This document shows positions 1-9,802 of a stretch of 64,000 nt of DNA, one piece after another. The notes below the pieces were generated by a model. It was not told the DNA's origin. It did not search any database and saw only the letters and a program-made list of their open reading frames with translations. The stretch spans positions 1 through 64,000 of the forward strand of contig JACKLZ010000002.1 in the NCBI GenBank assembly GCA_024235675.1, read 5' to 3'. Made by a program: the position numbers and the translations under genes. Numbering within the stretch: the first letter of the stretch is position 1; each line of letters begins with the position of its first letter. This DNA comes from Zoogloeaceae bacterium. Its GTDB lineage: Bacteria; Pseudomonadota; Gammaproteobacteria; Burkholderiales; Rhodocyclaceae.

Positions 1-688
1 TCGGTGCCGGTGGCGTTGCCGCCGGGGCTGGCGTCGGCGCGACCGACGTGCCCGGCGCTGGCGGCGTAACAACGGCGTCGGCGCCAGGGGCTGTTGCGGC
101 CGACATCGTGCCTTCAGGAATACGGCTGGACGGGGCGTCGTCCGGAATCACCACCGGCGTCGAGTCCGGTTGCGGCACGACAGGCGTCAAAGCAGCCGGC
201 GCCACCGGGGTATCAGCCACGGCGGAGCCCGCCGCGGGGTCTTCTGCGGTCTGGAACCAGTCAAAATACCAGCCGCCCACGACCGCCAGCATCAACAACA
301 CGGCAATCAGTGCCATCGGCAGTGCCGACGGGCGCAAGGCGCCATCGCCATTGGGCAGTGTGCCTTGGGCATTGCTGATGGGCGACAGTTCTGCCGGTGC
401 GGCAACCCCGCTGGTTTGCGCGAGTGACCGGATCAAGGGCTCGGGATCGAGTCCAAGCAGGCGTGCATAGTTGCGCAGGAAGCCGCGCGCAAACGCGGCG
501 CCGGGCAATGCGTCAAAGTGCTCGTTCTCGAGGGCTTCAACCTGACGCTGGGTCAGTTTGAGCGCCTGTGCGACATCCACCAAGCTCAGACCGTGACGCT
601 CTCGGGTCGTCCGGAGCATGTCACCGACACCGACCACCTCGGAAGGCTGTTCGGCTGACACGTCAAACACGTCTGCGTTCTCGCTCAC
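1..688 (-). CDS. rodZ: RodZ-like cytoskeletal/HTH membrane protein (3' end cut by window)
   Basis: Read on the minus strand from a GTG at 688. Residues ~20-90 form a RodZ-type helix-turn-helix (LRTTRERHGLSL, then ALKLTQRQVEALE). A transmembrane segment follows at ~120-140 (ALPMALIAVLLMLAVVGGWY), then a long Pro/Ala/Thr/Val-rich periplasmic linker that runs off the window edge. RodZ links MreB to the cell-elongation machinery at the inner membrane. The GTG start overlaps the stop of pilW by four bases (GTGA), so the two are translationally coupled. The order ndk-rlmN-pilW-rodZ is the usual one in betaproteobacteria, with ispG and hisS expected next. The C-terminal domain is not visible here. 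Confidence 0.88.
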   Translation of the reverse strand, partial: MSENADVFDVSAEQPSEVVGVGDMLRTTRERHGLSLVDVAQALKLTQRQVEALENEHFDALPGAAFARGFLRNYARLLGLDPEPLIRSLAQTSGVAAPAELSPISNAQGTLPNGDGALRPSALPMALIAVLLMLAVVGGWYFDWFQTAEDPAAGSAVADTPVAPAALTPVVPQPDSTPVVIPDDAPSSRIPEGTMSAATAPGADAVVTPPAPGTSVAPTPAPAATPPAP

Positions 689-1491
689 TCGTATTTCCCT
701 TCGATCAATTTCTGGTATTCCGGCGAGGTGGGGAAGCGGCTCTTGAGCTGACTGGCGTAGCTCGCCTCCGTCTCTTTGTCATTGCGGGCCCGCTCCACGC
801 GAACGCCCAGCCACAGCGACTCGGCCGTCGACCGACTCTTTTGGTGCACCGTGTTCAGATACACATGGGCCGCTTCGGGATTGTTCCGGCGATACGCAAT
901 GGCTGCCAGATTCAAGACGGCCTGGATGTTGTTGGCATCCAGCGTCATTGCACGCCTGAAGTAGGCCTCGGCCGCCTCCAGCTGCCCCTGCCCCATGCGG
1001 CACAAACCGGCATTGGTCATTGGTCGGGTCGGCGTGGTGTAGTAAGGATTGCGGGCCGATTGTTCAAGCATGCGGACGCCTTCATCCACCTCGCCCTGAA
1101 CACACAGGAACCAGCCATAGCTGTTGTTGATTTCCGGATCGCCCGGCGCCAGTGCGTCAGCACGCGCGAATGCACCGCGGGCCGATGTGGCGTCGTTCAG
1201 CGCCATGAATACAAGCGCATGGAGATGGTGCGCCGGGGCGTAGGTATCGTCGTAGGCCAAGGCGGTGCGCACTTCGTCCAGCGCCACACCAACGCGCTGC
1301 GCGGTCACATAAGCCATGCCCAAGTCGGTATGAATCTTGGCGCGGGACTGATTGTCACTCGTCACGGGACGCTCCGACGCCGGACGCAGATCGAGCGAAG
1401 CACTGTTGCCGGGCACCGACGGATTGGTCGTGCAGCCAGACAAAAGCACGCCGGCGAATCCCAAGGCGGCAAGAAGGTGCGCTGTCTTCAT
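685..1491 (-). CDS. pilW: Type IV pilus biogenesis lipoprotein PilW/PilF (TPR protein)
   Basis: The 268-aa protein starts with a lipoprotein signal ([20 protein letters not shown]; lipobox LSGC, Cys20) and continues as TPR-type helical repeats (for example [20 protein letters not shown] and ELVNN-like turns). This is the size and architecture of the PilW/PilF pilotin that helps PilQ secretin assemble in the outer membrane. The ATG at 1491 overlaps the rlmN stop (ATGA, 1488-1491). The frame is open further upstream inside rlmN, but the signal peptide fixes this start. It is co-transcribed with rlmN and rodZ. The family assignment is strong. The pilotin role is inferred from synteny and architecture. 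Confidence 0.88.
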   Translation of the reverse strand: MKTAHLLAALGFAGVLLSGCTTNPSVPGNSASLDLRPASERPVTSDNQSRAKIHTDLGMAYVTAQRVGVALDEVRTALAYDDTYAPAHHLHALVFMALNDATSARGAFARADALAPGDPEINNSYGWFLCVQGEVDEGVRMLEQSARNPYYTTPTRPMTNAGLCRMGQGQLEAAEAYFRRAMTLDANNIQAVLNLAAIAYRRNNPEAAHVYLNTVHQKSRSTAESLWLGVRVERARNDKETEASYASQLKSRFPTSPEYQKLIEGKYE

Positions 1492-2585
1492 GAGCGAGGA
1501 GTCCCTGTGAAATGAATGGGCTGGGTACGACGGGTCTTGTCCTGGACCTGACCGGCAAGCTGACCGCACGCGGCGTCGACATCATCTCCCCGCGTCTTGC
1601 GGGTGGTGGCCACGATACCGGCGTCCTGCAGGATACCGGCAAAGCGCCGGATGCGCTCGGAGGGTGAGCGCCGGTAAGGCGAATTCGGGAAGGGATTGAA
1701 CGGGATCAGATTGAATTTGCACGACACTTCGCGCGCGATGGCGACGAGCTCATGGGCGTGGGTGTCGAGATCGTTCACGCCGTCGAGCATCACATACTCG
1801 AAGGTCACGAAGTCACGCGGCGCGGCGACCAGGTAGCGGTTGCACGCCGCCAGCAATTCCTTCAGCGGGTATTTCTGATTGATCGGCACCAACTGGTCGC
1901 GCAGGGCGTCGTTGGGCGCATGCAAGGACACCGCCAGCGCCACCGGGCAGGCTTCGCGCAGGCGATCCATGGCCGGCACAATGCCGGAGGTCGACACGGT
2001 CACCCGCCGACGCGACAGCCCATAGCCATGGTCGTCGAGCATCAGGCGCAGCGCCACCAGCACATTGTCGAGATTGGCCAGCGGCTCGCCCATGCCCATC
2101 ATGACAACGTTGCTGATCACACGATCACCATCGGCCGTTGCACCAAGCAGGCGGTTGGCCAGCCACAACTGGCCAATGATCTCGCCAGCCGTCAGGTTGC
2201 GGTTGAAGCCCTGTTTACCCGTCGAGCAAAAGGAACAGTCGAGCGCGCACCCGGCCTGCGATGAGATGCACAAGGTGCCGCGGCTGGTTTCGGGGATGAA
2301 CACCGTCTCGACCGCATTGCCCTGCCCCACATCGAGCAGCCATTTGCGGGTGCCGTCGGTGGAAACAGCGTCGCGCACGGGTTCGGGTGTGTGAACGCAG
2401 GCCCGCTCACCCAGACGCGCGCGCAAGCTCTTGGCGACATCGGTCATCTGCTCGAAGTCGCTGACCCCGAAACGGTGCAGCCAACGCAAGACCTGCCTGG
2501 CGCGGAAAGGCTTTTCGCCTTGCGTCGCAAACCAGTCGATCAATCCGTCGACATCGAAATCCAGCAGGTTGACCTGTTTCGTCAT
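1488..2585 (-). CDS. rlmN: 23S rRNA (adenine2503-C2)-methyltransferase RlmN
   Basis: A radical SAM enzyme of 365 aa that methylates C2 of A2503 in 23S rRNA and of A37 in some tRNAs. The [4Fe-4S]/SAM motif CxxxCxxC is seen at Cys113, Cys117 and Cys120 (CALDCSFC). GMGEPLAN and the downstream SxSGxVP-like segment ([10 protein letters not shown]) are typical of the family, as is the late Cys near the C-terminus (DVDAACGQL) used in the ping-pong mechanism. Length matches the family. It lies between ndk and pilW on the same strand, as in most betaproteobacteria. Its stop overlaps the pilW start. Confidence 0.95.
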   Translation of the reverse strand: MTKQVNLLDFDVDGLIDWFATQGEKPFRARQVLRWLHRFGVSDFEQMTDVAKSLRARLGERACVHTPEPVRDAVSTDGTRKWLLDVGQGNAVETVFIPETSRGTLCISSQAGCALDCSFCSTGKQGFNRNLTAGEIIGQLWLANRLLGATADGDRVISNVVMMGMGEPLANLDNVLVALRLMLDDHGYGLSRRRVTVSTSGIVPAMDRLREACPVALAVSLHAPNDALRDQLVPINQKYPLKELLAACNRYLVAAPRDFVTFEYVMLDGVNDLDTHAHELVAIAREVSCKFNLIPFNPFPNSPYRRSPSERIRRFAGILQDAGIVATTRKTRGDDVDAACGQLAGQVQDKTRRTQPIHFTGTPRS

Positions 2586-2612
2586 GGGGTGTGTGCCTTT
2601 GGCGAAAATGCA

Positions 2613-2635
2613 ATCGGCCCGGGAACCGGGCCGAT
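2613..2635 (-). terminator. Hairpin between ndk and rlmN
   Basis: A perfect 10-bp stem (ATCGGCCCGG / CCGGGCCGAT) with a 3-base loop lies in the 72-bp gap after the ndk stop. On the minus strand it is followed by TTGCATTTT, an imperfect U tract. It is likely a weak terminator or attenuator that lowers read-through from ndk into rlmN. Confidence 0.5.
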
Positions 2636-2657
2636 GCGCTTTCAGCCTCGGCCGGTA

Positions 2658-3083
2658 TTAACGGCTATAAACGTTCATGCCGGGGAAGAAGAAGGCGATT
2701 TCCACGGCAGCGGTTTCAGCGGCGTCGGAGCCGTGAACCGCATTGGCGTCGATCGACTCGGCGAAGTCAGCGCGGATGGTGCCCGGCGCGGCTTCTTTCG
2801 GGTTGGTTGCACCCATCAGATCGCGGTTCTTGGCGATTGCGCCCTCGCCTTCGAGCGCCTGGATCATCACCGGGCCGGAGGTCATGAACTCGACCAGATC
2901 CTTGAAGAAGGGACGTGCCTTGTGGACGGCGTAGAACTGGCCGGCCTCTTCGACGGACAGATGCACCATCTTGGCGGCGATCACTTTCAGGCCAGCGTCT
3001 TCAAAACGCTGATAGATCTTGCCGATCACGTTCTTGGCGACGGCGTCGGGCTTGATGATGGACAGGGTGCGTTCAATTGCCAT
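2658..3083 (-). CDS. ndk: Nucleoside diphosphate kinase
   Basis: The 141-aa enzyme transfers the gamma-phosphate from ATP to NDPs through a phosphohistidine. The start at 3083 ([18 protein letters not shown]) matches the family N-terminus. The active-site His is His117 in AVHGSD. The full length equals the usual 140-143 aa. The frame is open 126 bases further upstream, but that part has no family similarity. It is the first gene of the ndk-rlmN-pilW-rodZ run. Confidence 0.96.
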   Translation of the reverse strand: MAIERTLSIIKPDAVAKNVIGKIYQRFEDAGLKVIAAKMVHLSVEEAGQFYAVHKARPFFKDLVEFMTSGPVMIQALEGEGAIAKNRDLMGATNPKEAAPGTIRADFAESIDANAVHGSDAAETAAVEIAFFFPGMNVYSR

Positions 3084-3177
3084 GGTGCTTTGCTCCGAAG
3101 AATCCGGTTGGACGTAAAAAGAATAACGGAACATTTTAGCAAGATTTTGTCGCTCCTCCCATCTCCCGTCGGTAACT

Positions 3178-3204
3178 AAAAAAAACCCGGCCACAAGGGC
3201 CGGG
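3178..3204 (-). terminator. Rho-independent terminator of the dctP-like gene
   Basis: The stem CCCGGCC/GGCCGGG (3186-3204, 5-base loop) is followed on the minus strand by a run of eight T (3185-3178). It is placed downstream of the binding-protein gene that ends at 3297 and before ndk. Confidence 0.8.
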
Positions 3205-3296
3205 AACAAAGGACACGGTTTGCATCACAACCCGCCGTTGCCGGCAGGTTCAGGGAGATGCTCGGGGTGGCGCGAGCACGGGGCTCACGCCTTGAT

Positions 3297-4304
3297 TCAT
3301 AGTGCATCCGGGTCGAACCCGGTTTCTTCGTAAATCGCTTCGATCAATGCCTTGCCAATGCGCGGCGCCATCGCCTCATGGACCGGCATCAGCGCTTTCT
3401 TGAAAGCCAGGCGCTCTTCACGCGTCGGCACGTACACCTGCGTCGTTCCCGCCGCCTTGATGGCGTCGAGCGCCTTGTCGTTTTCGGCCTTGGCAATCTG
3501 GTTGGTGTATTCGGTGGCCTCGCGCATGGCACGCGCCAGCGCCTCGCGCATCGCGCCGGGCAAGCCATCCCAGAATTTCTTGTTGGTAATCACCGCATAG
3601 CCCAGGTAGCCGTGCTCGGTAAGCACCATGTGCGACTGCACCTCATGCATGCGCTGGGTGTAGAAATTGGAGTGCGGGTTCTCGGTGCCATCCACCACCC
3701 CCGCCTTGAGTGCCGGGTAAACTTCGTCAAAAGCCGTCACCTGCGGCAATGCGCCAAGCGCACGCATCTGGCCATCGAGCACTTTCGACGACTGGATCCG
3801 CATTTTCTTGCCGCGCAGGTCCTCCGGCTTGCGGATGGGCGCGTTGGCCGAAAAGGACTTGAAGCCGTTGTCCCAGAACGCGAGGCCGGTAATGCCGCGC
3901 GGCTCGAGCGATTCGAGCATTCGAACCCCGAGCGCGCCACCGGTGACCTTGTGCAACTCGGCATAGCTATCAAAGATATAGGGCAGATCGAAGGCCTCGA
4001 ACACCCGCAATCCGAGCGGCCCAAACTTGGCCAGCGACGGCGCAATGATCTGGACGGCACCCAGTTGCAGCGCCTCCATTTCTTCCTTGTCCTTGTAGAG
4101 TGTGCTGTTGGGATAGACATCAACCCGCAGCGCACCCTCGCTGTAGCGTTCGGCCAGCTCCTTGAACTTCAGCGCCCCCATCCCTTTAGGGGTATTCGGC
4201 GCCACCACATGACTGAATTTGACAACAATCGGCTCGGCCGCCTGCGCTGCGCCCAGCACGCTCATCGACAGCACAAACACCAGCAAACGACACAATGTCA
4301 TCAT
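3297..4304 (-). CDS. TRAP transporter substrate-binding protein, DctP family (orphan)
   Basis: A 335-aa periplasmic protein with a clear Sec signal peptide (residues 1-22, ...SVLGAAQAAEP). The DctP core follows: KFSHVVAPNTPKG, DVYPNSTLYKD and the AFDEVYPALKAGVVDGTENP signature that lines the carboxylate-binding Arg region. The family binds C4-dicarboxylates or other organic acids. No DctQ/DctM membrane genes lie beside it. Instead it is divergent (116-bp gap) from a DctS-like kinase, so it may feed a shared TRAP permease or act as a periplasmic ligand presenter for the kinase (inference). Confidence 0.88.
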   Translation of the reverse strand: MMTLCRLLVFVLSMSVLGAAQAAEPIVVKFSHVVAPNTPKGMGALKFKELAERYSEGALRVDVYPNSTLYKDKEEMEALQLGAVQIIAPSLAKFGPLGLRVFEAFDLPYIFDSYAELHKVTGGALGVRMLESLEPRGITGLAFWDNGFKSFSANAPIRKPEDLRGKKMRIQSSKVLDGQMRALGALPQVTAFDEVYPALKAGVVDGTENPHSNFYTQRMHEVQSHMVLTEHGYLGYAVITNKKFWDGLPGAMREALARAMREATEYTNQIAKAENDKALDAIKAAGTTQVYVPTREERLAFKKALMPVHEAMAPRIGKALIEAIYEETGFDPDAL

Positions 4305-4420
4305 GTCCTCCTTTCGTTTTTTTTATCTACCGTCTCTGCGGTCTTGCCGGCCACAACTCGCCCGACCATGGCCGGCCTTGATAGAGTGTCGACCGAGCGC
4401 GACCTGCGCCGCTATTGTGG

Positions 4421-6412
4421 ATGACCGCAAGCCTGCCGCCGATGCCCTCTCCAAGCACCCGTCCCCTGCCCTCTACGCCCGCCTGGTATTGGCGTCTGCC
4501 CTCGCTGACGATCGGCCTGATGCTGATCGCCATCATCGCGCTGGCGTGGATGACCCGCCATTTCGACGACGAAAAACAGCACGAGGTGCTGATCAACGAC
4601 GTGCTGTGGATGGAGCAGGATTTGCGCTTCCGCCTCGACCGGAACGAAGAGCAGCTGGCGCAGATCGGTAGCGAACTGCTCGCCACCCAAACCATGTCGC
4701 CGCGCACCGAGGCCAGCCTTGAGCAATTGCTCAAGCCGGATAGCGGACTGGTCCAGATCCTGTGGCTGGACACCAGTGACAAGCTCATCGCCGCCCGCCC
4801 CTTCACCTCCGACGATGTGCTGGTCGGCGAAGCGCGCGGCGCCATCCCCTCCAACGAAACCAACCGCCTCGCCCGCGCCGTCGGCCGCCCCATCTACGGG
4901 CCCACCTACCCGATCATCGGCGGCCACTGGCGTTTCAATGTGCATGTGCCGATCTTCGTTGGCAGCCACCACACCGGCACGGTCGTCGGCGTCTACTCGC
5001 TCCAGCAACTGGTGGTTCGCGAGCTGCCGTGGTGGTTCTCAGAGCGCTACCGGGTCAGCGTGCACGACCCCGACGGCAAGGAGATTGCCGCTAAATCCAA
5101 GGTAGCCGCACAAGCCAGCCACCAGCAATACACCATCCCCTTCGATCCACCGGGCTACGGCCTCACGCTCAAAGTCACCGCTTACAAGGCACCCACGCGC
5201 TGGGTGCCGGTACTGCTGATCAGCGCCATGATCTTCCTCGGCGGCGTCATCGTCTGGAGCCTCTGGCAACTGCGCCAGCACACGCTCGGGCGGCAGGCCG
5301 CCGAACAAGCCCTGCGCAGTGAAATGGCCTTTCGCAAAGCCATGGAAGACTCCCTGCTCACCGGGCTGCGTGCCCGCGACAACACCGGCAAGATCACCTA
5401 TGTGAATCCCGCCTTCTGCCGCATGGTCGGCTATTCCGAAAAGGAACTGCTCGGTGCCACGCCGCCCATGCCCTACTGGGACCCGGAGCACCTCGAACGC
5501 ACCCAGGCGATTCACGACGGCATTCTGGCCGGCAGCGCACCACGCGAAGGAGTGGAAGTCCACTTTCGCCACAAAAACGGCCACGCAATCGACATGCTCA
5601 TCTTCGAAGCACCGCTGATCGACACCACGGGCGAACAGACCGGCTGGATGGGCTCCTTCCTCGACATCACCGCGCAGACCGCCGCCGAAGCCTTGGCGCG
5701 CCAGCAGGAAGAACGCCTGCATGCCACCTCGCGCCTGATCACCATGGGCGAAATGGCATCGACCCTGGCGCATGAGCTCAACCAGCCGCTGGCAGCCATC
5801 TCAAGCTATAGCGCGGGCTGCCTCAACCGGCTCGACGAGGGGCGGGCCGACACCGAGGAGCTGCACGACATCATCAGCAAGATCACCCGACAGGCCCGGC
5901 GCGCCGGCGACATCATCCGGCGCGTGCACGACTTTGTCCGGCGCAGCGAACCGAAACGCGAGACCATCGACCTGAACGCCGTCCTCTCAGAAGCCATCGG
6001 CCTGATCGATCCGGACGTGCGCAAACGCGGCGTCGAGCTGCAAACCCACCTGGCCGACCGGCCCCCGCCGGTCAATGCCGACCCGGTGATGCTCGAACAA
6101 GTCGCGGTCAATCTGATCCGCAACGGCATGGACGCCATGCGCGACGCTCCCGGCGCCCGGCGCACCATCCGCATCGAGACCCTGGCCGACGGCGACACGC
6201 TCATCTTCCGGGTCACTGACTGGGGCCGCGGCATCGACGAGGACGCGGCCCGGCGGATTTTCGACCCCTTCTTCACCACCAAGGACGAGGGCATGGGCAT
6301 GGGCCTGAACATCTGCCGTTCGATTGCCGAACTGCACGGCGGCCGGCTCGGGTTCGAACCCAATCCTGAAGGTGGTACGATCTTCACCTTCTCGTTGCCG
6401 CAAGCCTCATGA
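4421..6412 (+). CDS. dctS: DctS-like membrane sensor histidine kinase with PAS domain
   Basis: About 663 aa. A first membrane helix (~28-44) and a second (~264-284) bracket a periplasmic sensor domain. A PAS domain follows (~305-420, GKITYVNPAFCRMVGY). HisKA comes next, with the phospho-acceptor His in LAHELNQPLAA, then an HATPase (N box LIRNGMDAMRD; G boxes DWGRGID and GMGMGLNICR). The architecture equals DctS-type kinases for C4-dicarboxylate sensing. I chose the ATG at 4421; a TTG six bases upstream and an ATG at 4442 are also possible. The stop overlaps the start of the response regulator (ATGA). The sensor and kinase parts resemble the kinase at 24753-27464. Confidence 0.88.
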   Translation: MTASLPPMPSPSTRPLPSTPAWYWRLPSLTIGLMLIAIIALAWMTRHFDDEKQHEVLINDVLWMEQDLRFRLDRNEEQLAQIGSELLATQTMSPRTEASLEQLLKPDSGLVQILWLDTSDKLIAARPFTSDDVLVGEARGAIPSNETNRLARAVGRPIYGPTYPIIGGHWRFNVHVPIFVGSHHTGTVVGVYSLQQLVVRELPWWFSERYRVSVHDPDGKEIAAKSKVAAQASHQQYTIPFDPPGYGLTLKVTAYKAPTRWVPVLLISAMIFLGGVIVWSLWQLRQHTLGRQAAEQALRSEMAFRKAMEDSLLTGLRARDNTGKITYVNPAFCRMVGYSEKELLGATPPMPYWDPEHLERTQAIHDGILAGSAPREGVEVHFRHKNGHAIDMLIFEAPLIDTTGEQTGWMGSFLDITAQTAAEALARQQEERLHATSRLITMGEMASTLAHELNQPLAAISSYSAGCLNRLDEGRADTEELHDIISKITRQARRAGDIIRRVHDFVRRSEPKRETIDLNAVLSEAIGLIDPDVRKRGVELQTHLADRPPPVNADPVMLEQVAVNLIRNGMDAMRDAPGARRTIRIETLADGDTLIFRVTDWGRGIDEDAARRIFDPFFTTKDEGMGMGLNICRSIAELHGGRLGFEPNPEGGTIFTFSLPQAS

Positions 6413-7050
6413 CGACAGACACCGCCCCCCTGACCCACATCGTCGACGACGACGAAGCCATCCGCGACGCCCTGTCGTGGCTGTTTCGCACACGCAACGT
6501 GCCCTGCGCCACCTGGCCGTCTGCCGAAGCCTTTCTTGAGGCCTGGCAGCTCGAATGGCGCGGCTGCATCGTCATGGACATCCGCATGCAAGGCATGAGC
6601 GGGCTCGACTGCTCCACCGCCCTGCGCCAGCGTGGCAGCACCTTGCCGATCATATTCATCACCGGTCATGGCGATGTACCGATGGCCGTCGGCGCACTCA
6701 AACGCGGCGCTTTCGACTTCATCGAGAAGCCCTTCGACGACAACGCACTGGTCGATGTCGTGCAATCGGCGCTCGATGAAGACGCCCGCAATCAGGCGCG
6801 CCGCTCAACCCGGGTCGACGTCGCCGCGCGCCTGGAGCAGCTCACCGGTCGCGAACGCGAAGTGATGGGGCTGATTCTGGCCGGCAAGTTCAACAAGGTC
6901 ATTGCCGACGAATTGAACATCTCGATGCGTACCGTCGAGGTGCATCGTGCGCGGGTGTTCGAAAAAATGGGGGTGCGCTCGGCCGTCGAACTGGCCCAGC
7001 AACTCACGCTGGCCGGGCTCTACAACAACGCCGCACCGCTCGCCGAATAA
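6409..7050 (+). CDS. dctR: DctR/FixJ-family response regulator (LuxR HTH)
   Basis: 213 aa: a receiver domain (VDDDEA acidic pocket, phospho-Asp in CIVMDIRMQGMSG, Lys in FIEKPFDD) and a C-terminal LuxR-type HTH (TGREREVMGLILAGKFNKVI, then MRTVEVHRARVFEKM). It is translationally coupled to the kinase before it. Its likely targets are the adjacent binding-protein gene and TRAP genes elsewhere. Its last 31 bases overlap the 3' end of the convergent tilS. Confidence 0.9.
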   Translation: MTTDTAPLTHIVDDDEAIRDALSWLFRTRNVPCATWPSAEAFLEAWQLEWRGCIVMDIRMQGMSGLDCSTALRQRGSTLPIIFITGHGDVPMAVGALKRGAFDFIEKPFDDNALVDVVQSALDEDARNQARRSTRVDVAARLEQLTGREREVMGLILAGKFNKVIADELNISMRTVEVHRARVFEKMGVRSAVELAQQLTLAGLYNNAAPLAE

Positions 7051-8393
7051 GCCTCGGGCCGGCGCCACACAAACTGCCAGCCCGGCTCGCCCGCACGGCA
7101 GGCAAAGGTGCCGGCCACACCCAGCCCGGCAATCCAGGCCACCTGACCATCCACCCGCAAGATCGGCACCCGGTCGCGGTCGACCGGCGCCAGGCCCGCG
7201 CCCTGGCTGAGGCTGCGCACATCCTTGCGCGGGCGCCCCACCAAAGCCACCCGGCACCCCGGCCAGCGCGCCATGATCTCGCAGCGCTTTGCCGCTGCCA
7301 GCCGCGCTTGCGACACGCCCGCGCCGACCACCGACGCCGCCTCGACCACGCCCTCACCCCAAACCACTGAATCGCCAGGCCACAACACGCCCGTTTCGGG
7401 CAGTTCCGGATACGTCGGCGAGACCCACACCACCTCGCGGTAGGCATGCAGCACGGCGCCGCCGAGCGGCAAGGTCAGCGGTCGATCATTGGCGCAGGAC
7501 CGCACCTGACGAATCGCCTCGTGCAGACGCGCCTGATCGGGCACCGGCAAACTCAGCGCCCGCATGCGCCAACGCAGCAGATTCGCCAGTCGCGCGGCGG
7601 ACATGTCACGCATCACATCGCGAGACCACGGCAATCCGCAGGCTTCAGCATCCTGCACCGCGAGTTCATCGAGCAAGCCAGCCGCTTCGTCGAAATTGGC
7701 CGCCGCACGCGCCAGCGTGGTCGCGGCAGACGGCCATCGCTCGCCCATCGCCGGCATGACCGAGTGACGCAGAAAATTGCGCGAGAAGCGCGGGTCGGTA
7801 TTGCTCTCGTCCTCGACCCAGACCAATGACTCGGCCTGCGCCATCGCGAGAATCTGGCCACGCGAAAACGCCAGCAAGGGGCGCAAACGGCCACCGCCCG
7901 AGGGAAGCACCTCAATTGCCCGCATCGCTGCCGCGCCATGCACGCCGGCACCGCGCAGCAGGCGGAACATCACGGTTTCAGCCTGATCATCCAGATGATG
8001 CGCGCTCACGCGCCAGTCGGCCGCCTCGCTCGCCAGCGCGCCCTGGCGCTCACGCCGCGCGGCCGCCTCCCAACCTTCGCCGGCGGCGGGTTGCACGTTC
8101 ACGTGCGTCACGCTGAGCGGCACTTCAAGCGCCGCACAACGGATCGCACAGAACGCCGCCCAGTCGTCGGCATTGGGGCTCAAACCATGGTGAACATGAT
8201 GCGCGCGCAGCACGAAGCCGAAGCGCTCGCGCAAGCCGGCCAGCACGCTGAGCAGCACCATGGAATCCATGCCACCGCTGAGCGCGAGCTGCAGCGTCTG
8301 ATCGGCGCGGACGCCTGCCCGCGAAAGGACATCGGCAACCCCGCGCAGGATTGCCGAGCTGGATTTAGTTTGCGACTTCCTTGAACTTGCCAT
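7020..8393 (-). CDS. tilS: tRNA(Ile)-lysidine synthase TilS
   Basis: 457 aa. It uses ATP and lysine to convert C34 of the CAU anticodon of tRNA-Ile2 to lysidine. The PP-loop motif SGGMDS is at residues ~39-44 ([13 protein letters not shown]). The N-terminal ATPase domain continues with [13 protein letters not shown], a family signature, and NFLRHSVMP. The C-terminal substrate domains are present. The ATG at 8393 lies inside the end of accA (29-bp overlap); a slightly later start is possible. The 3' end overlaps the convergent dctR by 31 bp. accA-tilS is a common order in proteobacteria. Confidence 0.93.
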   Translation of the reverse strand: MASSRKSQTKSSSAILRGVADVLSRAGVRADQTLQLALSGGMDSMVLLSVLAGLRERFGFVLRAHHVHHGLSPNADDWAAFCAIRCAALEVPLSVTHVNVQPAAGEGWEAAARRERQGALASEAADWRVSAHHLDDQAETVMFRLLRGAGVHGAAAMRAIEVLPSGGGRLRPLLAFSRGQILAMAQAESLVWVEDESNTDPRFSRNFLRHSVMPAMGERWPSAATTLARAAANFDEAAGLLDELAVQDAEACGLPWSRDVMRDMSAARLANLLRWRMRALSLPVPDQARLHEAIRQVRSCANDRPLTLPLGGAVLHAYREVVWVSPTYPELPETGVLWPGDSVVWGEGVVEAASVVGAGVSQARLAAAKRCEIMARWPGCRVALVGRPRKDVRSLSQGAGLAPVDRDRVPILRVDGQVAWIAGLGVAGTFACRAGEPGWQFVWRRPEAYSASGAALL

Positions 8394-9330
8394 AACTCAT
8401 CAAACGCGCCTGGCGCTGTTCAACCAACTCCATCGGACTCAAGTCGGCCACCTGACGAAGCGAGTCGGCCAGTGCGCGCTTGAGCGTTTGCGCCATTGCG
8501 CGATGATTGCGATGCGCGCCGCCGACGGGCTCGTTCACGATCTTGTCGATCAGGCCGAGCGCCTTCAGGCGGGCCGCCGTAATGCCCATGGTTTCAGCCG
8601 CCACCGAGGCTTGGTCCGCGCTTTTCCACAAAATGGAGGCGCAGCCTTCGGGCGAAATCACCGAATAAGTGCTGTACTGGAGCATGTGCAATTGATCGGT
8701 CACGGCAATGGCCAACGCGCCGCCCGAACCGCCTTCACCGATCACGGTGGAGATGATGGGCACTTTGAGCGATGCCATCACGAACAGGTTGTGACCAATG
8801 GCTTCGGACTGACCGCGCTCTTCGGCACCAATGCCGGGATAGGCCCCCGGCGTGTCGACAAAGGTAAACACCGGCAGCGAGAACTTCTCGGCCAGTTTCA
8901 TCAGACGCAGCGCCTTGCGATAGCCCTCGGGCCGCGGCATGCCGAAGTTGCGATGAATCTTCTCTTTGGTGTCGCGCCCTTTCTGGTGACCGATCACCAT
9001 GCACGACTGGCCGTTGAAGCGCGCCATGCCGCCAACAATGGCGTGGTCGTCAGCAAAGCTGCGGTCGCCATGCAGCTCCTGGAAGTCGCTGAACATGTGC
9101 TCGACATAGTCCAGCGTATACGGCCGCTGCGGGTGACGTGCCACCTGCGCGATCTGCCAGGGTGTCAGCTTGGCGTACAGGTCCTTGGTCTGGGCCTGAC
9201 TCTTGGTTTCCAGGCGCGAGATCTCTTCGGAGATATCGACGGCAGAATCGTCCTGCACGAAACGAAGCTCTTCAATCTTGGCTTCAAGCTCGGCGATGGG
9301 CTGTTCAAAATCGAGGAATGTGGTCTTCAT
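8365..9330 (-). CDS. accA: Acetyl-CoA carboxylase carboxyltransferase subunit alpha
   Basis: 321 aa, full length for AccA. It forms the carboxyltransferase with AccD and makes malonyl-CoA for fatty acid synthesis. Recognisable segments are [19 protein letters not shown] at the start, [18 protein letters not shown] (CoA-binding region) and [13 protein letters not shown] (oxyanion region). It is followed by tilS with overlapping coding ends. Confidence 0.97.
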   Translation of the reverse strand: MKTTFLDFEQPIAELEAKIEELRFVQDDSAVDISEEISRLETKSQAQTKDLYAKLTPWQIAQVARHPQRPYTLDYVEHMFSDFQELHGDRSFADDHAIVGGMARFNGQSCMVIGHQKGRDTKEKIHRNFGMPRPEGYRKALRLMKLAEKFSLPVFTFVDTPGAYPGIGAEERGQSEAIGHNLFVMASLKVPIISTVIGEGGSGGALAIAVTDQLHMLQYSTYSVISPEGCASILWKSADQASVAAETMGITAARLKALGLIDKIVNEPVGGAHRNHRAMAQTLKRALADSLRQVADLSPMELVEQRQARLMSYGKFKEVAN

Positions 9331-9485
9331 CGAATCCGTCTTTAGCGTCGTTTAAAGGGCGCTATTGTACTCCTTACTGCCGACGCACAAACCAGCCCCC
9401 GTGCCATCGGTTCGCACCGCGCCAAAAACACGGGCACCAGCCCGCAGTTCGAGGTGCCGTTCACGCCGGGCAGAATCGACAGAAA

Positions 9486-9499
9486 TCGATTTAGATCAA
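9486..9499 (+). promoter_or_regulatory. Putative FNR box of feoAB
   Basis: TCGATTTAGATCAA matches the FNR consensus TTGAT-N4-ATCAA at 9 of 10 fixed positions. Its centre (9492.5) is about 41.5 bp before the start point predicted from the -10-like TAGAAT at 9521-9526. That is the class II FNR activator position. It fits anaerobic induction of ferrous iron uptake. Confidence 0.55.
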
Positions 9500-9520
9500 T
9501 GTTGTGCGCCGCCGCATGGC

Positions 9521-9526
9521 TAGAAT
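9521..9526 (+). promoter_or_regulatory. Putative -10 element of feoAB
   Basis: TAGAAT is followed about 7 bases later by the likely transcript start near 9533-9534. There is no good -35, as expected for an FNR-activated promoter with the FNR site centred at about -41.5. Confidence 0.4.
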
Positions 9527-9536
9527 AGAATCGTAG

Positions 9537-9551
9537 TGACAATTATTCTCG
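9537..9551 (+). promoter_or_regulatory. Putative Fur box of feoAB
   Basis: TGACAATTATTCTCG agrees with the 7-1-7 Fur consensus TGATAATNATTATCA at 11 of 14 fixed positions. It sits just after the predicted transcript start and before the feoA ATG at 9560, so bound Fe-Fur would block the promoter. Confidence 0.6.
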
Positions 9552-9559
9552 TTTCGATC

Positions 9560-9802
9560 ATGTGCGCACTTTCTGAACTTCAAACCGGGCAAGACGCCAC
9601 TGTCGTCGGCTTACGCGCCGATCACGATTTCGTCCAACGCCTCCATGCGCTGGGTGTTCGCATCGGCCGCAGCGTGCGCATCATTCGGCGCGGCGCGCTG
9701 AACGGCCCCTTGCAACTGCGCATCGGCACCACCGACATCATGCTCCGGCGCACCGAAGCCGCGCTGATCGACACCACCGAACCCGCCGTGGCCAAAGCTT
9801 GA
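9560..9802 (+). CDS. feoA: Ferrous iron transport protein FeoA
   Basis: An 80-aa SH3-like cytosolic protein needed for FeoB function. MCALSELQTGQDATVVGL and the LHALGVRIGRSVRIIRRG region match FeoA. The frame is also open from a GTG at 9536, but that codon lies in the Fur box, so the ATG at 9560 is preferred even though no strong ribosome site is visible. The stop TGA overlaps the TTG start of feoB (TTGA, 9799-9802). Confidence 0.88.
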   Translation: MCALSELQTGQDATVVGLRADHDFVQRLHALGVRIGRSVRIIRRGALNGPLQLRIGTTDIMLRRTEAALIDTTEPAVAKA

